NCBI RefSeq assembly: GCF_014642675.1
Contig: NZ_BMIS01000008.1
Span: 62,001 to 126,000, forward strand
Direction of reading: 5' to 3'
Length of the DNA: 64,000 nucleotides
From: Nesterenkonia cremea
Lineage (GTDB): Bacteria > Actinomycetota > Actinomycetes > Actinomycetales > Micrococcaceae
Numbering within the stretch: position 1 is the stretch's first letter; the number at the start of each line of letters is the position of its first letter. The position numbers were made by a program, and so were the translations under genes. The notes below the pieces were generated by a model. It was not told the origin of the DNA. It searched no databases and worked only from the letters and a program-made list of their open reading frames with translations. Positions 20,082 to 29,426 of the stretch are shown here, one piece after another.

Positions 20082-20888
20082 ATGGCAACCGGTTCATCCT
20101 CCACTCCCCAGGTCACCTCAAAAGCCGAGGCGAAGTCCGAGCTGAAGAAGCTCAGGGCGCAGCAGAAGGCTGAGAAGCAGGCTCGCAAGTCCCGTCGCAA
20201 GGACAAGAAGAACAAGGGCGAAGGCTTCTTCGCCCGGCTGAAGCAGGTCTTCAGCATGACCCGCGAGTTCGACCCCAACATCGCGTGGTGGATGGCGCTG
20301 GCCTTCCTGGTCGCACTGGCGGTCAGCTTCGTGCTGTTCAGCGTGCTGCTGCCCTTCCACTGGATCACCGGCCTGCTGATCGGTCTGCCCTTCGGTCTGC
20401 TCGCCGCGATGATCGTGATGAACCGGCGTGCGGAGAAGGCGGCCTTCGCCCGGATCGACGGGCGCCCCGGTGCCTCTGCGGCCGCTCTGGGCACGTTGCG
20501 CCGCGGCTGGATCGTCACCGAGGATCCGGTGGCCATGAACCCCAAGACCCAGGACGCCGTGTTCCGCGTGGTCGGCAGGCCGGGCCTCATCCTCGTCTCG
20601 GAGGGCCCCTCCGGGCGAATCAAGAAGATGATCGAGAAGGAACGCCGCCGCTTCTCCCGGTACCTCCCCAATGTTCCAGTGCATGTGGTCCAGTGCGGCC
20701 GCGGCGAGGAGCAGGTGCCGCTGTCCAAGCTGACCAAGTCCATCAAGAAACTTCCCAAGACGCTGACCAAGCACGAGGTCAACGCCGTGGAGAAGCGCAT
20801 CGGCGCCCTCTCCAACACCAAGCCGCCGATCCCGAAGGGTGTGGACCCTTATCGCGTGCGCCCGGACCGCAAGGCTCTGCGCGGCTGA
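20082..20888 (+). CDS. DUF4191 domain-containing membrane protein
   Basis: A 268-residue protein with a Lys/Arg-rich N-terminus (15-50), two adjacent membrane segments at about 68-88 and 92-112, and a basic soluble C-terminus containing LRRGWIVTEDPVAMNPKTQD. This matches the actinobacterial DUF4191 family, which regularly follows lipA. Function unknown. Start ATG 20082, 20 bases after lipA; a TAGACT box at 20067-20072 might give it an extra promoter. Confidence 0.8.
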   Translation: MATGSSSTPQVTSKAEAKSELKKLRAQQKAEKQARKSRRKDKKNKGEGFFARLKQVFSMTREFDPNIAWWMALAFLVALAVSFVLFSVLLPFHWITGLLIGLPFGLLAAMIVMNRRAEKAAFARIDGRPGASAAALGTLRRGWIVTEDPVAMNPKTQDAVFRVVGRPGLILVSEGPSGRIKKMIEKERRRFSRYLPNVPVHVVQCGRGEEQVPLSKLTKSIKKLPKTLTKHEVNAVEKRIGALSNTKPPIPKGVDPYRVRPDRKALRG

Positions 20889-21083
20889 TCCCTCGCCTGC
20901 TCTGCCGATCTGGTAGAGTGGACAGCTGTCTGGCAGGCAGAAGTATGTCTTCTGTCGCAGTCATCGAGCACTCGGCAGCTCGAGCTCTCCCAGCAGATTC
21001 GGAGGCCAGGACGCAGCTGCGCGAGGTTTGGTGCCACACAGCTGCGATAAACATCGATGCCGACTGATGAAGAAAGGCACACT
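20889..21083 (+). promoter_or_regulatory. Promoter region and long structured leader of rpsD
   Basis: The 195-base gap holds a TAGAGT -10-like box at 20914-20919 (no good -35), then about 160 bases of potential leader. Inverted repeats include CAGAAG/CTTCTG around 20939-20955, AGCTCGAGCT near 20978-20987, and CGCAGCTG (21012-21019) with CAGCTGCG (21039-21046). The ribosome site is AGAAAGG just before ATG 21084. Such a leader is a reasonable place for S4 autoregulation, but I do not recognise a known leader family. Confidence 0.45.
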
Positions 21084-21716
21084 ATGCCCACCACGCCCCT
21101 GCGCGGTCGCCGCACCGTGAAGGCCAGTCGCGCCCTCGGCGTTGCGCTGACCCCCAAGGCCCAGAAGTACCTGGACCGCCGTCCCTACGGCCCCGGCCAG
21201 CACGGCCGCACCCGCCGCAAGACCGACTCCGACTACGCAGTCCGTCTGCGCGAGAAGCAGCGTCTGCGCGCACAGTACGGCATCCGCGAGTCGCAGATGG
21301 TCCGCTACTACGAAGAGGCCAAGCGTCAGTCCGAGGGTCTGACCGGTGAGAACCTGATCGAGCTGCTCGAGTCCCGCCTCGACGCCCTGGTGCTGCGCTC
21401 CGGCTTCGCCCGGACCGTCGCTCAGGCGCGCCAGTTCGTGGTCCACCGCCACATCACCGTCAACGGCAAGCGCGTGGACCGCCCGTCCTACCGCGTGAAG
21501 CCGGGCCAGGTCATCCAGGTGCACGAGCGCTCCGAGAAGTTCGAGCCCTTCCAGGTCGCCGCTGCCGGCGCCCACCAGGATGTGCTGCCTGCAGTTCCCG
21601 GCTACCTGTCCGTGGAGATCGACAAGCTGCAGGCCACTCTGAGCCGTAGGCCCGAGCGCGCTGAGGTCCCCGTGACCTGCGAAGAGCAGCTCGTGGTCGA
21701 GTACTACGCACGCTGA
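21084..21716 (+). CDS. rpsD: 30S ribosomal protein S4
   Basis: A 210-residue primary 16S rRNA-binding protein that nucleates the 30S body. The N-terminal domain includes YGPGQHGRTRRKTDSDYAVR; it has no CxxC-type zinc site. The S4 RNA-binding domain begins ESRLDALVLRSGFARTVAQA and contains GKRVDRPSYRVKPGQVI. ATG 21084 is chosen over an in-frame GTG nine codons earlier because AGAAAGG precedes it. The gene stands alone, upstream of alaS, rather than in the rpsM-rpsK-rpoA operon, and ends at tandem hairpins. Confidence 0.96.
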   Translation: MPTTPLRGRRTVKASRALGVALTPKAQKYLDRRPYGPGQHGRTRRKTDSDYAVRLREKQRLRAQYGIRESQMVRYYEEAKRQSEGLTGENLIELLESRLDALVLRSGFARTVAQARQFVVHRHITVNGKRVDRPSYRVKPGQVIQVHERSEKFEPFQVAAAGAHQDVLPAVPGYLSVEIDKLQATLSRRPERAEVPVTCEEQLVVEYYAR

Positions 21717-21719
21717 TCC

Positions 21720-21775
21720 CCTCAGCGAGCTGAGGCGAAGCCCGTCACGTCCCTCCCAGGGATGCGGCGGGCTTT
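21720..21775 (+). terminator. Tandem hairpin terminator after rpsD
   Basis: A small hairpin (CCTCAG 21720-21725 with CTGAGG 21730-21735) precedes a larger one: AAGCCCG 21738-21744 with CGGGCTT 21768-21774, with CCCT/AGGG pairing inside. A short T-run (CTTTG) follows. It separates rpsD from alaS, which starts at 21835. Confidence 0.7.
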
Positions 21776-21834
21776 GCTGTATCCACTAAGATTGTCCAGT
21801 CATCCCCCATAGCGGCAGAAGGGTCATCCCCACC

Positions 21835-24534
21835 ATGAAGTCTGAGGACATCGCGAGCACCTGGTACGACTATTTCGTGGCCAAGGGCCACACCAAGGTG
21901 CCCTCTGCCTCATTGGTCTCCCCCGACCCTTCCCTGCTGTTCACCATCGCCGGCATGGTGCCCTTCATCCCCTACTTCACCGGCACGGAGACGGCGCCCT
22001 ATGACCGGGCCGTCTCCGTCCAGAAGTGCATCCGCACCGAAGACATCGAAGAAGTGGGCAAGACCGCCCGCCACGGCACCTTCTTCCAGATGTGCGGCAA
22101 CTTCAGCTTCGGCGACTACTTCAAGGCCGGCGTCATTCCCATGGCCTGGGAGCTGCTGACCAGCCCCACCGAGGGCGACCCGGAGACCGGCCTGCGCGGC
22201 TTCGGCTTAGACCCCGAGCGGCTCTGGGTGACCGTCTACCAGGACGACGACGAGGCCTTCGGCATCTGGCGCGACACTGTAGGCGTCCCCGAGGAGCGCA
22301 TCCAGCGCTTCGGCCCAGAGGACAACTTCTGGAACACCGGCCAGCCCGGCCCCGGCGGCCCCTGCTCCGAGATCTACTACGACCGCGGCCCCGCCTACGG
22401 CGCCGACGGCGGCCCGGCCGCCGATGAGGACCGCTACGTGGAGATCTGGAACCTGGTCTTCATGCAGTACCGCCTCTCCTCGGTGCAGTCGAAGTCTGAG
22501 TTCGAGATCGCCGGCCCGTTGGAGAAGCAGAACATCGACACCGGTCTGGGCCTGGAGCGCCTGGCGATGATCCTGCAGGGTGTGGAGAACATGTACGAGA
22601 CCGACCAGGTCCGTCCCGTCCTGGACCGCGCCCAGGAGCTGGCCGGGGTCACTTACACCTCCACCGAGGATCCCGAAGACCCGAACCACGCCACCGATGT
22701 ACGCCTGCGCATGATCGCCGACCACACCCGCAGCGCCCTGATGCTGATCGCCGACGGCGTCCGTCCGGGCAACGAGGGCGGCGGCTACATCCTGCGCCGC
22801 CTGATCCGCCGCGTCATCCTGGGCATGCGCCTGATGGGCGTGGAGAAGCCGGTGCTCTCCGAGCTGATCGCCGTCTCCCGGGACGCGATGAAGGGCGTCT
22901 ACCCGGAGGTGGAGGCCAACTTCTCCAAGATCGCCCAGGTGGCCGAGCGTGAGGAGCAGGCCTTCCTGCGTACCATCTCCGCCGGCACGGAGCGCCTGGA
23001 GTCGGCCGTGTCCACGGCGAAGTCCTCCGGCGCACCGCTGGACGGCGCAGACGCCTTCGCACTGCACGACACCTACGGCTTCCCCATCGACCTCACCCTG
23101 GAGATGGCCGCAGAGGCCGGCGTCGCCGTGGACGAGAACCGCTTCCGCGAGCTCATGACCGAGCAGCGCGAGCGTGCCCGCGCCGATGCCAAAGGCAAGA
23201 AGTCCGGCCACGCCGACACTGAGATCTACCGTCAGCTTCTGGCCGACACCCCCACTCACTTCACCGGCTACACCGAGCACACCACCGAGTCACACATCCG
23301 CGGCCTGGTGGTCGACGGCGAATCTCGCGACCGTGCCGCAGCCGGTGATGAGATTGAGCTCATCCTCGACGCCACCCCGTTCTACGCGGAGGCAGGCGGT
23401 CAGGCCCCGGACACCGGGCGAATCACAGGCGACGGCTTCGAGATCGAGGTCACAGACGTCCAGTCCCCCATCAAGGGACTCTCCGTGCACCGCGCCCGCG
23501 TGGTCTCCGGTGAGGTGCCCGCCGGTGCTGAGGCGTGGGGCGCCATCGACCTGCGCCGCCGCCTGGACGCCCAGAAGGCTCATTCGGCCACCCACATCAT
23601 CCACGCGGCCCTGCACGATGTGCTGGGACCGGAGGCCGTCCAGGCCGGCTCCTTCAACAAGGAGGGATACCTGCGCTTCGACTTCTCCGCGGCGGAGGCC
23701 ATGAGCGAGGGAGCCCGCCAGGAGCTGGAGGAGATCTCCAACCTGGCCATCCGCGACAACCACGAGGTCGACACCCAGGTCATGGGCCTGGAGGAGGCCA
23801 AGAAGCTCGGCGCCATGATGCTCTTCGGCGAGAAGTACGGAGATGAGGTGCGCGTGGTGGAGATGAACGGCCCCTGGTCCCGTGAGCTCTGCGGCGGCAC
23901 CCACGTCTCCAACACCGCCGAGATCGGCACGCTGGCCCTGCTCTCCGAGGCCTCCGTGGGCTCGGGCAACCGCCGCGTGGAGGCGCTGGTGGGCATGGAC
24001 GCCTTCCAGCACTTCGCCGCTGAGCGCACCCTGGTCAACCAGCTGACCGAGATGCTCAAGGTACCCGCCGATCAGGTGCCGGACCGCATCTCCTCCACCC
24101 TGGCCAAGCTCAAGGAGACCGAGCGCGAGCTGGAGCGTCTGCGGGCCGAACAGCTGCGCGCCAAGGCCGGAGAGCTGGTCAGCCAAGCCGTGGACGCCGC
24201 CGGCGTCGACGTCCTCGCCCATCACGCCGGAACCGTCTCCGGGGCCGATGATGTGCGCAATCTGGCGATGGACCTGCGCGGACGCTTCGGCTCCCGCGCC
24301 GCAGTGGTCGCCGTGGCCGCAGAATCCAAGGGCCGCCCCCTGATCGTGGTGGCCACCACGGAGGAGGCCCGCGCTGAGGGCGTCTCCGCAGGTGACCTGG
24401 TCAAGCAGGCCTGCGGCGTGCTCGGCGGCGGTGGAGGCGGCAAGCCGGACATCGCCCAGGGCGGCGGGCAGGACGCCTCCAAGATCGCTGAGGCCCTCGA
24501 CAGCCTGGTCTCCACCGTGCGGAACCGCGGCTGA
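21835..24534 (+). CDS. alaS: Alanyl-tRNA synthetase
   Basis: An 899-residue class II synthetase charging tRNA-Ala. The catalytic domain starts with the family opening (AGMVPFIPYFTG) and has HGTFFQMCGNFSFGDYFK. The editing domain zinc ligands are His583 and His587 (HSATH) and Cys686 and His690 (CGGTH). The C-terminal oligomerisation domain ends with the glycine-rich GGGGGKPDIAQGGG. A TAAGAT box near 21786-21795 may be a -10. The stop shares one base with the ruvX start. Confidence 0.97.
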   Translation: MKSEDIASTWYDYFVAKGHTKVPSASLVSPDPSLLFTIAGMVPFIPYFTGTETAPYDRAVSVQKCIRTEDIEEVGKTARHGTFFQMCGNFSFGDYFKAGVIPMAWELLTSPTEGDPETGLRGFGLDPERLWVTVYQDDDEAFGIWRDTVGVPEERIQRFGPEDNFWNTGQPGPGGPCSEIYYDRGPAYGADGGPAADEDRYVEIWNLVFMQYRLSSVQSKSEFEIAGPLEKQNIDTGLGLERLAMILQGVENMYETDQVRPVLDRAQELAGVTYTSTEDPEDPNHATDVRLRMIADHTRSALMLIADGVRPGNEGGGYILRRLIRRVILGMRLMGVEKPVLSELIAVSRDAMKGVYPEVEANFSKIAQVAEREEQAFLRTISAGTERLESAVSTAKSSGAPLDGADAFALHDTYGFPIDLTLEMAAEAGVAVDENRFRELMTEQRERARADAKGKKSGHADTEIYRQLLADTPTHFTGYTEHTTESHIRGLVVDGESRDRAAAGDEIELILDATPFYAEAGGQAPDTGRITGDGFEIEVTDVQSPIKGLSVHRARVVSGEVPAGAEAWGAIDLRRRLDAQKAHSATHIIHAALHDVLGPEAVQAGSFNKEGYLRFDFSAAEAMSEGARQELEEISNLAIRDNHEVDTQVMGLEEAKKLGAMMLFGEKYGDEVRVVEMNGPWSRELCGGTHVSNTAEIGTLALLSEASVGSGNRRVEALVGMDAFQHFAAERTLVNQLTEMLKVPADQVPDRISSTLAKLKETERELERLRAEQLRAKAGELVSQAVDAAGVDVLAHHAGTVSGADDVRNLAMDLRGRFGSRAAVVAVAAESKGRPLIVVATTEEARAEGVSAGDLVKQACGVLGGGGGGKPDIAQGGGQDASKIAEALDSLVSTVRNRG

Positions 24535-25010
24535 TGGCTCAGCGCGCCGGTGTGCGGCTCGGCGTCGACGTGGGCGATGCCCGCGTCGGCCTGGCCGCCA
24601 CGGACCCGGATGCCCTGCTGGCCACTCCGGTGATGACCCTGCGCCGGGACCCCAATAAGGGCTCGGATCTGCGGATGCTCACCAAGATCGTGGCCGACCG
24701 TGACGCCGCGGTCATCTATGTGGGGCTGCCGCTCTCGCTCTCCGGTGCAGAGACCTCGTCCACGCAGAAGGCCCGCGACTACGCCGCACAGCTCGCACAG
24801 CGGCTCGCAGACGCCGAGCTGGAGGCCGAAGTGCGCCTGGTGGATGAGCGGCTCTCCACGGTCTCTGCAGCAGTTAAGATGCGGACCTCCGGCGTGGAGT
24901 CCAAGGATCAGCGCGACCGGATCGACCAGGCCGCGGCCGTCGAGATACTGGAGCATGCCCTGGAGATGCGCCGCACCCGAGGCGTGGAGCCCGGCCGGGC
25001 TTGTGGATAA
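24534..25010 (+). CDS. ruvX: Putative pre-16S rRNA nuclease / Holliday-junction-resolvase-like (YqgF)
   Basis: A 158-residue RNase H-like protein. LGVDVGDARVGLAATDPD at 9-26 carries the first catalytic Asp, VYVGLPLSLSG-type strand follows at about 62-72, and the final acidic site is in VDERLSTV near 101. It starts at ATG 24534, sharing one base with the alaS TGA (TGATG), so it is coupled to alaS. In relatives mltG and aroE usually follow; here they are absent and an AbiEi-like gene comes next. Confidence 0.9.
   Translation: MAQRAGVRLGVDVGDARVGLAATDPDALLATPVMTLRRDPNKGSDLRMLTKIVADRDAAVIYVGLPLSLSGAETSSTQKARDYAAQLAQRLADAELEAEVRLVDERLSTVSAAVKMRTSGVESKDQRDRIDQAAAVEILEHALEMRRTRGVEPGRACG
25002..25010 (-). 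promoter_or_regulatory. Perfect DnaA box at the end of ruvX
   Basis: TGTGGATAA on the plus strand, that is TTATCCACA on the minus strand, overlaps the ruvX stop codon. It is isolated, so may be a chance match or a titration site. Confidence 0.3.
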
Positions 25011-25049
25011 CTGCGGGCAGCATCGGCCCGACTGCGTCATGCTGGGAGC

Positions 25050-25823
25050 ATGACCAGCACTGATCCCTTCGCAGATCTGTACCGCCCGGATGGGCTCTTC
25101 CGCTCCGAGGAGCTGCAGATCATGGCCAAGGAGGGCTCGCTGCGGCATGTCCTCGCCGATGTCTATGCGGCCTCAGGCCGCCCCGATACGGCTACGCTGC
25201 GTGCCCGCGCGCTGAGACTGCTCCTGGCCCGGACGGAGAGCCCGGGCGTGGCCCTCTGCGGAGAGACCGCGGCCTGGATCCACCTCGGAGCCCCGCGCCC
25301 GGAGCGGCTGACGCTCTGCGCCGAAGGATTCCTGCGCCACCGGCCCAGCCTGGACCTGCAGCGGCAGATCCATCAGGTCACCCTCTTGGACACTGAGATC
25401 ACCGCTGTGGACCATCTGCCGGTCACCACTGTGCTGCGCACAGCGGTGGATCTCTTCCTGGGCATCGGGACAGTGGGAAGCCGAGGTGCCGTGGACAAAG
25501 CGGCCCGGCAGCAGGCCTTCTATCGGACAGAGGTCAGCTATTGGCCGCGACGCACGCCTTCCTGGAGCCCGGATGAGCATGTGGAGGCACTCCACGACGC
25601 CGATGTGGCCGCCTGGACGCGCAGGATCGGCACGCTGGGTCAGCTGATCACCGCGCTGGAGAGCCGCGGTACGGTCCGGGAGAGGATCGCTGAGGAGATC
25701 ATGGCGGTGCGCTCACGCAGCTTCCACCGCAGCCAGGCCACCGATGAGCACCGGGAACGCATCATCGAGGCGCTGGATCACTCCGCCTCGCGGCGCTTGC
25801 CCACAGTCCTGTACACGTCATAG
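25050..25823 (+). CDS. AbiEi-antitoxin-like protein, function uncertain
   Basis: A soluble 257-residue protein. The middle section, [21 protein letters not shown] followed by [14 protein letters not shown], resembles the C-terminal part of the AbiEi antitoxin/type IV regulator family that is scattered through actinobacteria as solitary genes. I see no clear winged-helix N-terminus and no AbiEii nucleotidyltransferase next door, so an active toxin-antitoxin pair is unlikely here. ATG 25050 is 39 bases after ruvX. Its last 46 bases overlap the 3' end of relA on the opposite strand. Confidence 0.45.
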   Translation: MTSTDPFADLYRPDGLFRSEELQIMAKEGSLRHVLADVYAASGRPDTATLRARALRLLLARTESPGVALCGETAAWIHLGAPRPERLTLCAEGFLRHRPSLDLQRQIHQVTLLDTEITAVDHLPVTTVLRTAVDLFLGIGTVGSRGAVDKAARQQAFYRTEVSYWPRRTPSWSPDEHVEALHDADVAAWTRRIGTLGQLITALESRGTVRERIAEEIMAVRSRSFHRSQATDEHRERIIEALDHSASRRLPTVLYTS

Positions 25824-28129
25824 ACGCCGTCGATGCGGCGCACCGAGTTCAGCACATGGTTGAGATAGCGTGGGTCCCCCATCTCGAAGGAGAAGCGGGA
25901 GATGGCCACGCGGTCCCGGGAGGTCTGCACGCTGGCCGAGAGGATGTTCACCTGGGATTCTGCCAGCACCCGGGTCACATCGGAGAGCAGGGACTTGCGG
26001 TCCAGGGCCTCCACTTGGATCTCCACCAGGAAGACCGAGGACTTGGTGGGCGCCCACTCGACTTCCACCAGGCGCCCGGGCTGGTCCCGGAGCTGCTGGA
26101 CGTTGCGGCAGCCCGAACGGTGCACTGAGACCCCCTGGCCGCGCGTGACGAAGCCTTCGATCTCATCCGGCGGAACCGGGGTGCAGCACCGGGCCAGCTT
26201 CACCAGGACGTTGCCGGCCCCCTTGACGATGACCCCGGCGTCGGAATACTGGCTCGGCGCGGAGCTGGGCTTGGTGATCGGAGTGGTGTCATGCTCCTCG
26301 GATTCCTCCTCCTCCGGCTCGAAGAGGGCGGTGAGGTGCTCGATGACGTTCTGCGTGGAGACATGGCTGTCGCCGATGCCCGCATAGAGTCCGGAGATGT
26401 CCGAGTAGTGCAGCTGCTGGGCGACCTCGCTGAGGACATCCGGGTTCATGACCTTCTGCAGCGGGAGGTTCGATCTGCGGATGGCCTTGGTCAGATCATC
26501 TTTGCCGCGCTCCACGGCCTCTTCACGGCGTTCCTTGCTGAACCACTGGCGGATCTTATTGCGCGCCCTGGCGCTCTTGACGAACTGCTGCCAGTCGTTG
26601 CTGGGACCGGCGCTCTCGGCCTTGGAGGTGAAGATCTCCACCCAGTCGCCGTGCTGCAGCTCGGAGTTCAGCGGGACGAGCTTGCCGTTGACGCGGGCTC
26701 CGATGGTGCGATGCCCGACGTCGGTATGGATGGAATAGGCGAAGTCCACAGGCGTGGAGCCCGCCGGAAGGGCCATGACCTCGCCCTTGGGCGTATAGAC
26801 GAAGACCTCTTTGGCGTTGATCTCGTAGCGCAGCGAGTCCAGGAACTCGTCCGGGTCCTTTGTCTCGGACTGCCAGTCCACCAGGGACCTCAGCCAGCCG
26901 ATGTCCTCTGTGGCCTGAGACTGCTGCGTGGTGGCCCCACCGGTGGAGCCGCCGGCGCCGACCTCCGGTGCGCCCCCGTCCTGCGGTGCCTTCTGCTTAT
27001 ACTTCCAATGCGCCGCCACACCGTATTCGGCCCGACGGTGCATCTCATAGGTCCGGATCTGGATCTCCACCGGTTTGCCCTGGGGACCGATCACGGTGGT
27101 GTGCAGCGACTGGTACATGTTGTACTTCGGCATCGCGATGTAGTCCTTGAACCGCCCCGGCAGCGGGTTCCATCGCGCATGCAGAGTGCCCAGTGCGGCA
27201 TAACAGTCCCGGACCGAGTCCACCAGGACACGCACACCCATCAGATCGTGGATGTCGTCGAAGTCCTTACCCCGGACGATCATCTTCTGATAGATCGAGT
27301 AGTAGTGCTTGGGCCGGCCGGTGATGGTGGCGGCCAGGCTGGCCCCGTTGAGATCATCGGCGATGGTCTGGCGCACCTCGGAGAGGAACTTCTCACGCTG
27401 CGGGGTCCGCTCCCCCACCAGACGGACGATCTCCTCATACACCTTGGGATAGAGCGCTGCGAAGGAGAGGTCCTCCAGCTCCCATTTGATGGTGTTCATA
27501 CCCAATCGGTGAGCCAGAGGGGAGAAGATCTCCAAGGTCTCTTTGGCCTTCTTCGCGCTCTTCTCGGCCGGCACGTAGCGCCAGGTCCGCGCATTGTGGA
27601 GGCGGTCGGCCAGCTTGATCATCAGCACGCGGATGTCCTTGGCCATGGCCAAGACCATCTTGCGCACCGTCTCAGCCTGGGCGGCGTCGCCGAACTTCAG
27701 CTTGTCCAGTTTGGTGACCCCGTCGACGAGCAGGGCGATCTCCTCGTCGAAGTCCGAGGTCAGCTGCTCCAAGCTGTACTCGGTGTCCTCCACGGTGTCA
27801 TGCAGCAGTGCGGCGGCCAGCGTGGAGCCGTTCAGGCCCAGTTCGGCCAGGATGGTGGCCACGGCCACCGGGTGGGTGATGTAGGGATCACCGCTCTTGC
27901 GCCGCTGATCGCGGTGGTGGAACTCGGCGATCTCGAAGGCCCGCCGGATCAGTGGGAGGTCCTGATCGCGGCCGCTGGAGCGCACGGCCCGCAGCAGCGG
28001 TTCCAGCAGCGGAGACTCGCCGTCCGCCGAGTCCCCGACGACGCCGACAGCACGCGCCCGCCGCGTCACCGGCGGGGACGGTGGCGTAGCTGCCGAGTGC
28101 GAGACGGCCTGGGCGGACGCGTCATTCAC
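25778..28129 (-). CDS. relA: Bifunctional (p)ppGpp synthetase/hydrolase
   Basis: A 783-residue Rel enzyme that makes and degrades (p)ppGpp during starvation. The hydrolase HD domain is intact (His110-Asp111 in [18 protein letters not shown], with His71-His72 upstream), so both activities are expected. The synthetase domain has [13 protein letters not shown] and [23 protein letters not shown] ([20 protein letters not shown]), the zinc-finger-like [20 protein letters not shown] and ACT domains follow. Start is GTG 28129. Two CTGTTCACC direct repeats (28156-28164, 28168-28176) lie just upstream. The gene follows secF by 85 bases. Confidence 0.95.
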   Translation of the reverse strand: MNDASAQAVSHSAATPPSPPVTRRARAVGVVGDSADGESPLLEPLLRAVRSSGRDQDLPLIRRAFEIAEFHHRDQRRKSGDPYITHPVAVATILAELGLNGSTLAAALLHDTVEDTEYSLEQLTSDFDEEIALLVDGVTKLDKLKFGDAAQAETVRKMVLAMAKDIRVLMIKLADRLHNARTWRYVPAEKSAKKAKETLEIFSPLAHRLGMNTIKWELEDLSFAALYPKVYEEIVRLVGERTPQREKFLSEVRQTIADDLNGASLAATITGRPKHYYSIYQKMIVRGKDFDDIHDLMGVRVLVDSVRDCYAALGTLHARWNPLPGRFKDYIAMPKYNMYQSLHTTVIGPQGKPVEIQIRTYEMHRRAEYGVAAHWKYKQKAPQDGGAPEVGAGGSTGGATTQQSQATEDIGWLRSLVDWQSETKDPDEFLDSLRYEINAKEVFVYTPKGEVMALPAGSTPVDFAYSIHTDVGHRTIGARVNGKLVPLNSELQHGDWVEIFTSKAESAGPSNDWQQFVKSARARNKIRQWFSKERREEAVERGKDDLTKAIRRSNLPLQKVMNPDVLSEVAQQLHYSDISGLYAGIGDSHVSTQNVIEHLTALFEPEEEESEEHDTTPITKPSSAPSQYSDAGVIVKGAGNVLVKLARCCTPVPPDEIEGFVTRGQGVSVHRSGCRNVQQLRDQPGRLVEVEWAPTKSSVFLVEIQVEALDRKSLLSDVTRVLAESQVNILSASVQTSRDRVAISRFSFEMGDPRYLNHVLNSVRRIDGVYDVYRTVGKRREAE

Positions 28130-28214
28130 CAGTGCGGACCTACTTCCTTCCGAAACTGTTCACCGTGCTGTTCACCAGCGAGGTGTGTCCGCAATTGTAA
28201 CGCCGAAAGGGTCC

Positions 28215-29426
28215 TTACGAAGATTCGCGCGACGAGCCGATGCCGGAGTCGTCCCCAGAGTCATCGGCGTCGGGCGCCTCCACGGGCACTGCGGCCGGAT
28301 CCGAGCTCTGGATGACCAGCTGCCACTGGTCCTCCTCCTCGAGCTCGTCCTCCTCCGGCTCCGGCTCGGGCAGCGGCGGGAACGGCACAGGCCTGCCGTC
28401 CTGCAGCGGAGTGCCGGAGGCGGTGATCACCGGGGTGATGCCGGCCAGCTCGAAGCGCTCCTCACGCAGTGCCAGGACCTCTTCGGTGTGCTCGGCAAAG
28501 TCGCGGCGACGGATGAGCGCGTAGAGCGGAGCCTGGACGAAGATGGTCGCCACAGTGCCCACGATGATGCCCACGAACAGCGACAGTGCGATATCTCGCA
28601 GCGTGCCGGCACCCAGCAGCCAGGAGCCGATGAACAGGATGGAGCCCACCGGCAGGATGCCCACCACGGAGGTGTTCACCGAACGCACCAGCGTCTGGTT
28701 CACCGCCAGATTGGTCCGTTCAGTGAATGTCTGGTCCTGCTGTCTCTCCAAGGGATCCAGGTTCTCTCGGATCTTGTCGAAGACCACCATGGTGTCGTAC
28801 AGCGCATAGGACAGGATGGTCAGGAAGCCGATGATCGCGCTCGGGGTGACCTCGAAGTCGGTGGCCGCGTAGACGCCCACTGTGGTCACCACCACGAAGC
28901 CCAGGCCGGCGATGGCGGCCAACGACATCTTCCAGGTCCGGAAGTAGAAGGCCATGTAGAGGGCGACCAGGACAATGAAGATGACCAGGCCGAGCATCAT
29001 CTGATCGGAGACGTGCTCGCCCCAGACCGGGCCGATGAAGGTGGAGGAGACCTGCTCGGCGGTCACGCCGTAGCCCTCGGTCAGCCCTTCGGCCACATCC
29101 AGGGTCTCCGTGTCGCTGAGCTCCTCGGTCTGGACCCTGACGGTTCCCGGCGCCACATTGGTCACTGTGGCCTCCTGGCCGGTGACCTCGGAGACCACGT
29201 CCTCACCGATGGCGATATCGGTGTCCTCGGTCTGCGAGACGGTGAACTCTGAGCCGCCGGTGAATTCGATGCCCAGGTTGAAGCCGCCGCGGAAGAACGG
29301 GATGGCCACAGATATCAGGACGATCAGTCCCGCCAGTGCGAACCACAGCTTGGACTTCTGGATGAACGGATAGGCGCGCTCCCCGGTATAGAGCTGATTG
29401 CCTGCCTTGGCGAATCCTGCTGCCAT
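28215..29426 (-). CDS. secF: Protein translocase subunit SecF
   Basis: A 403-residue membrane protein of the SecDF complex, which uses the proton gradient to pull exported proteins out of the SecYEG channel. The first membrane span is at about 30-48, then the motif FNLGIEFTGGSEFTVSQ, a periplasmic loop (65-165), and five more spans. The C-terminus (350-403) is an acidic tail with EPEPEEDELEEEDQ. It starts with one base shared with the secD stop (TGATG). Confidence 0.95.
   Translation of the reverse strand: MAAGFAKAGNQLYTGERAYPFIQKSKLWFALAGLIVLISVAIPFFRGGFNLGIEFTGGSEFTVSQTEDTDIAIGEDVVSEVTGQEATVTNVAPGTVRVQTEELSDTETLDVAEGLTEGYGVTAEQVSSTFIGPVWGEHVSDQMMLGLVIFIVLVALYMAFYFRTWKMSLAAIAGLGFVVVTTVGVYAATDFEVTPSAIIGFLTILSYALYDTMVVFDKIRENLDPLERQQDQTFTERTNLAVNQTLVRSVNTSVVGILPVGSILFIGSWLLGAGTLRDIALSLFVGIIVGTVATIFVQAPLYALIRRRDFAEHTEEVLALREERFELAGITPVITASGTPLQDGRPVPFPPLPEPEPEEDELEEEDQWQLVIQSSDPAAVPVEAPDADDSGDDSGIGSSRESS

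Noticed and set aside
25050-25823. Complete AbiE toxin-antitoxin system
   Set aside because: No AbiEii nucleotidyltransferase gene is next to it.
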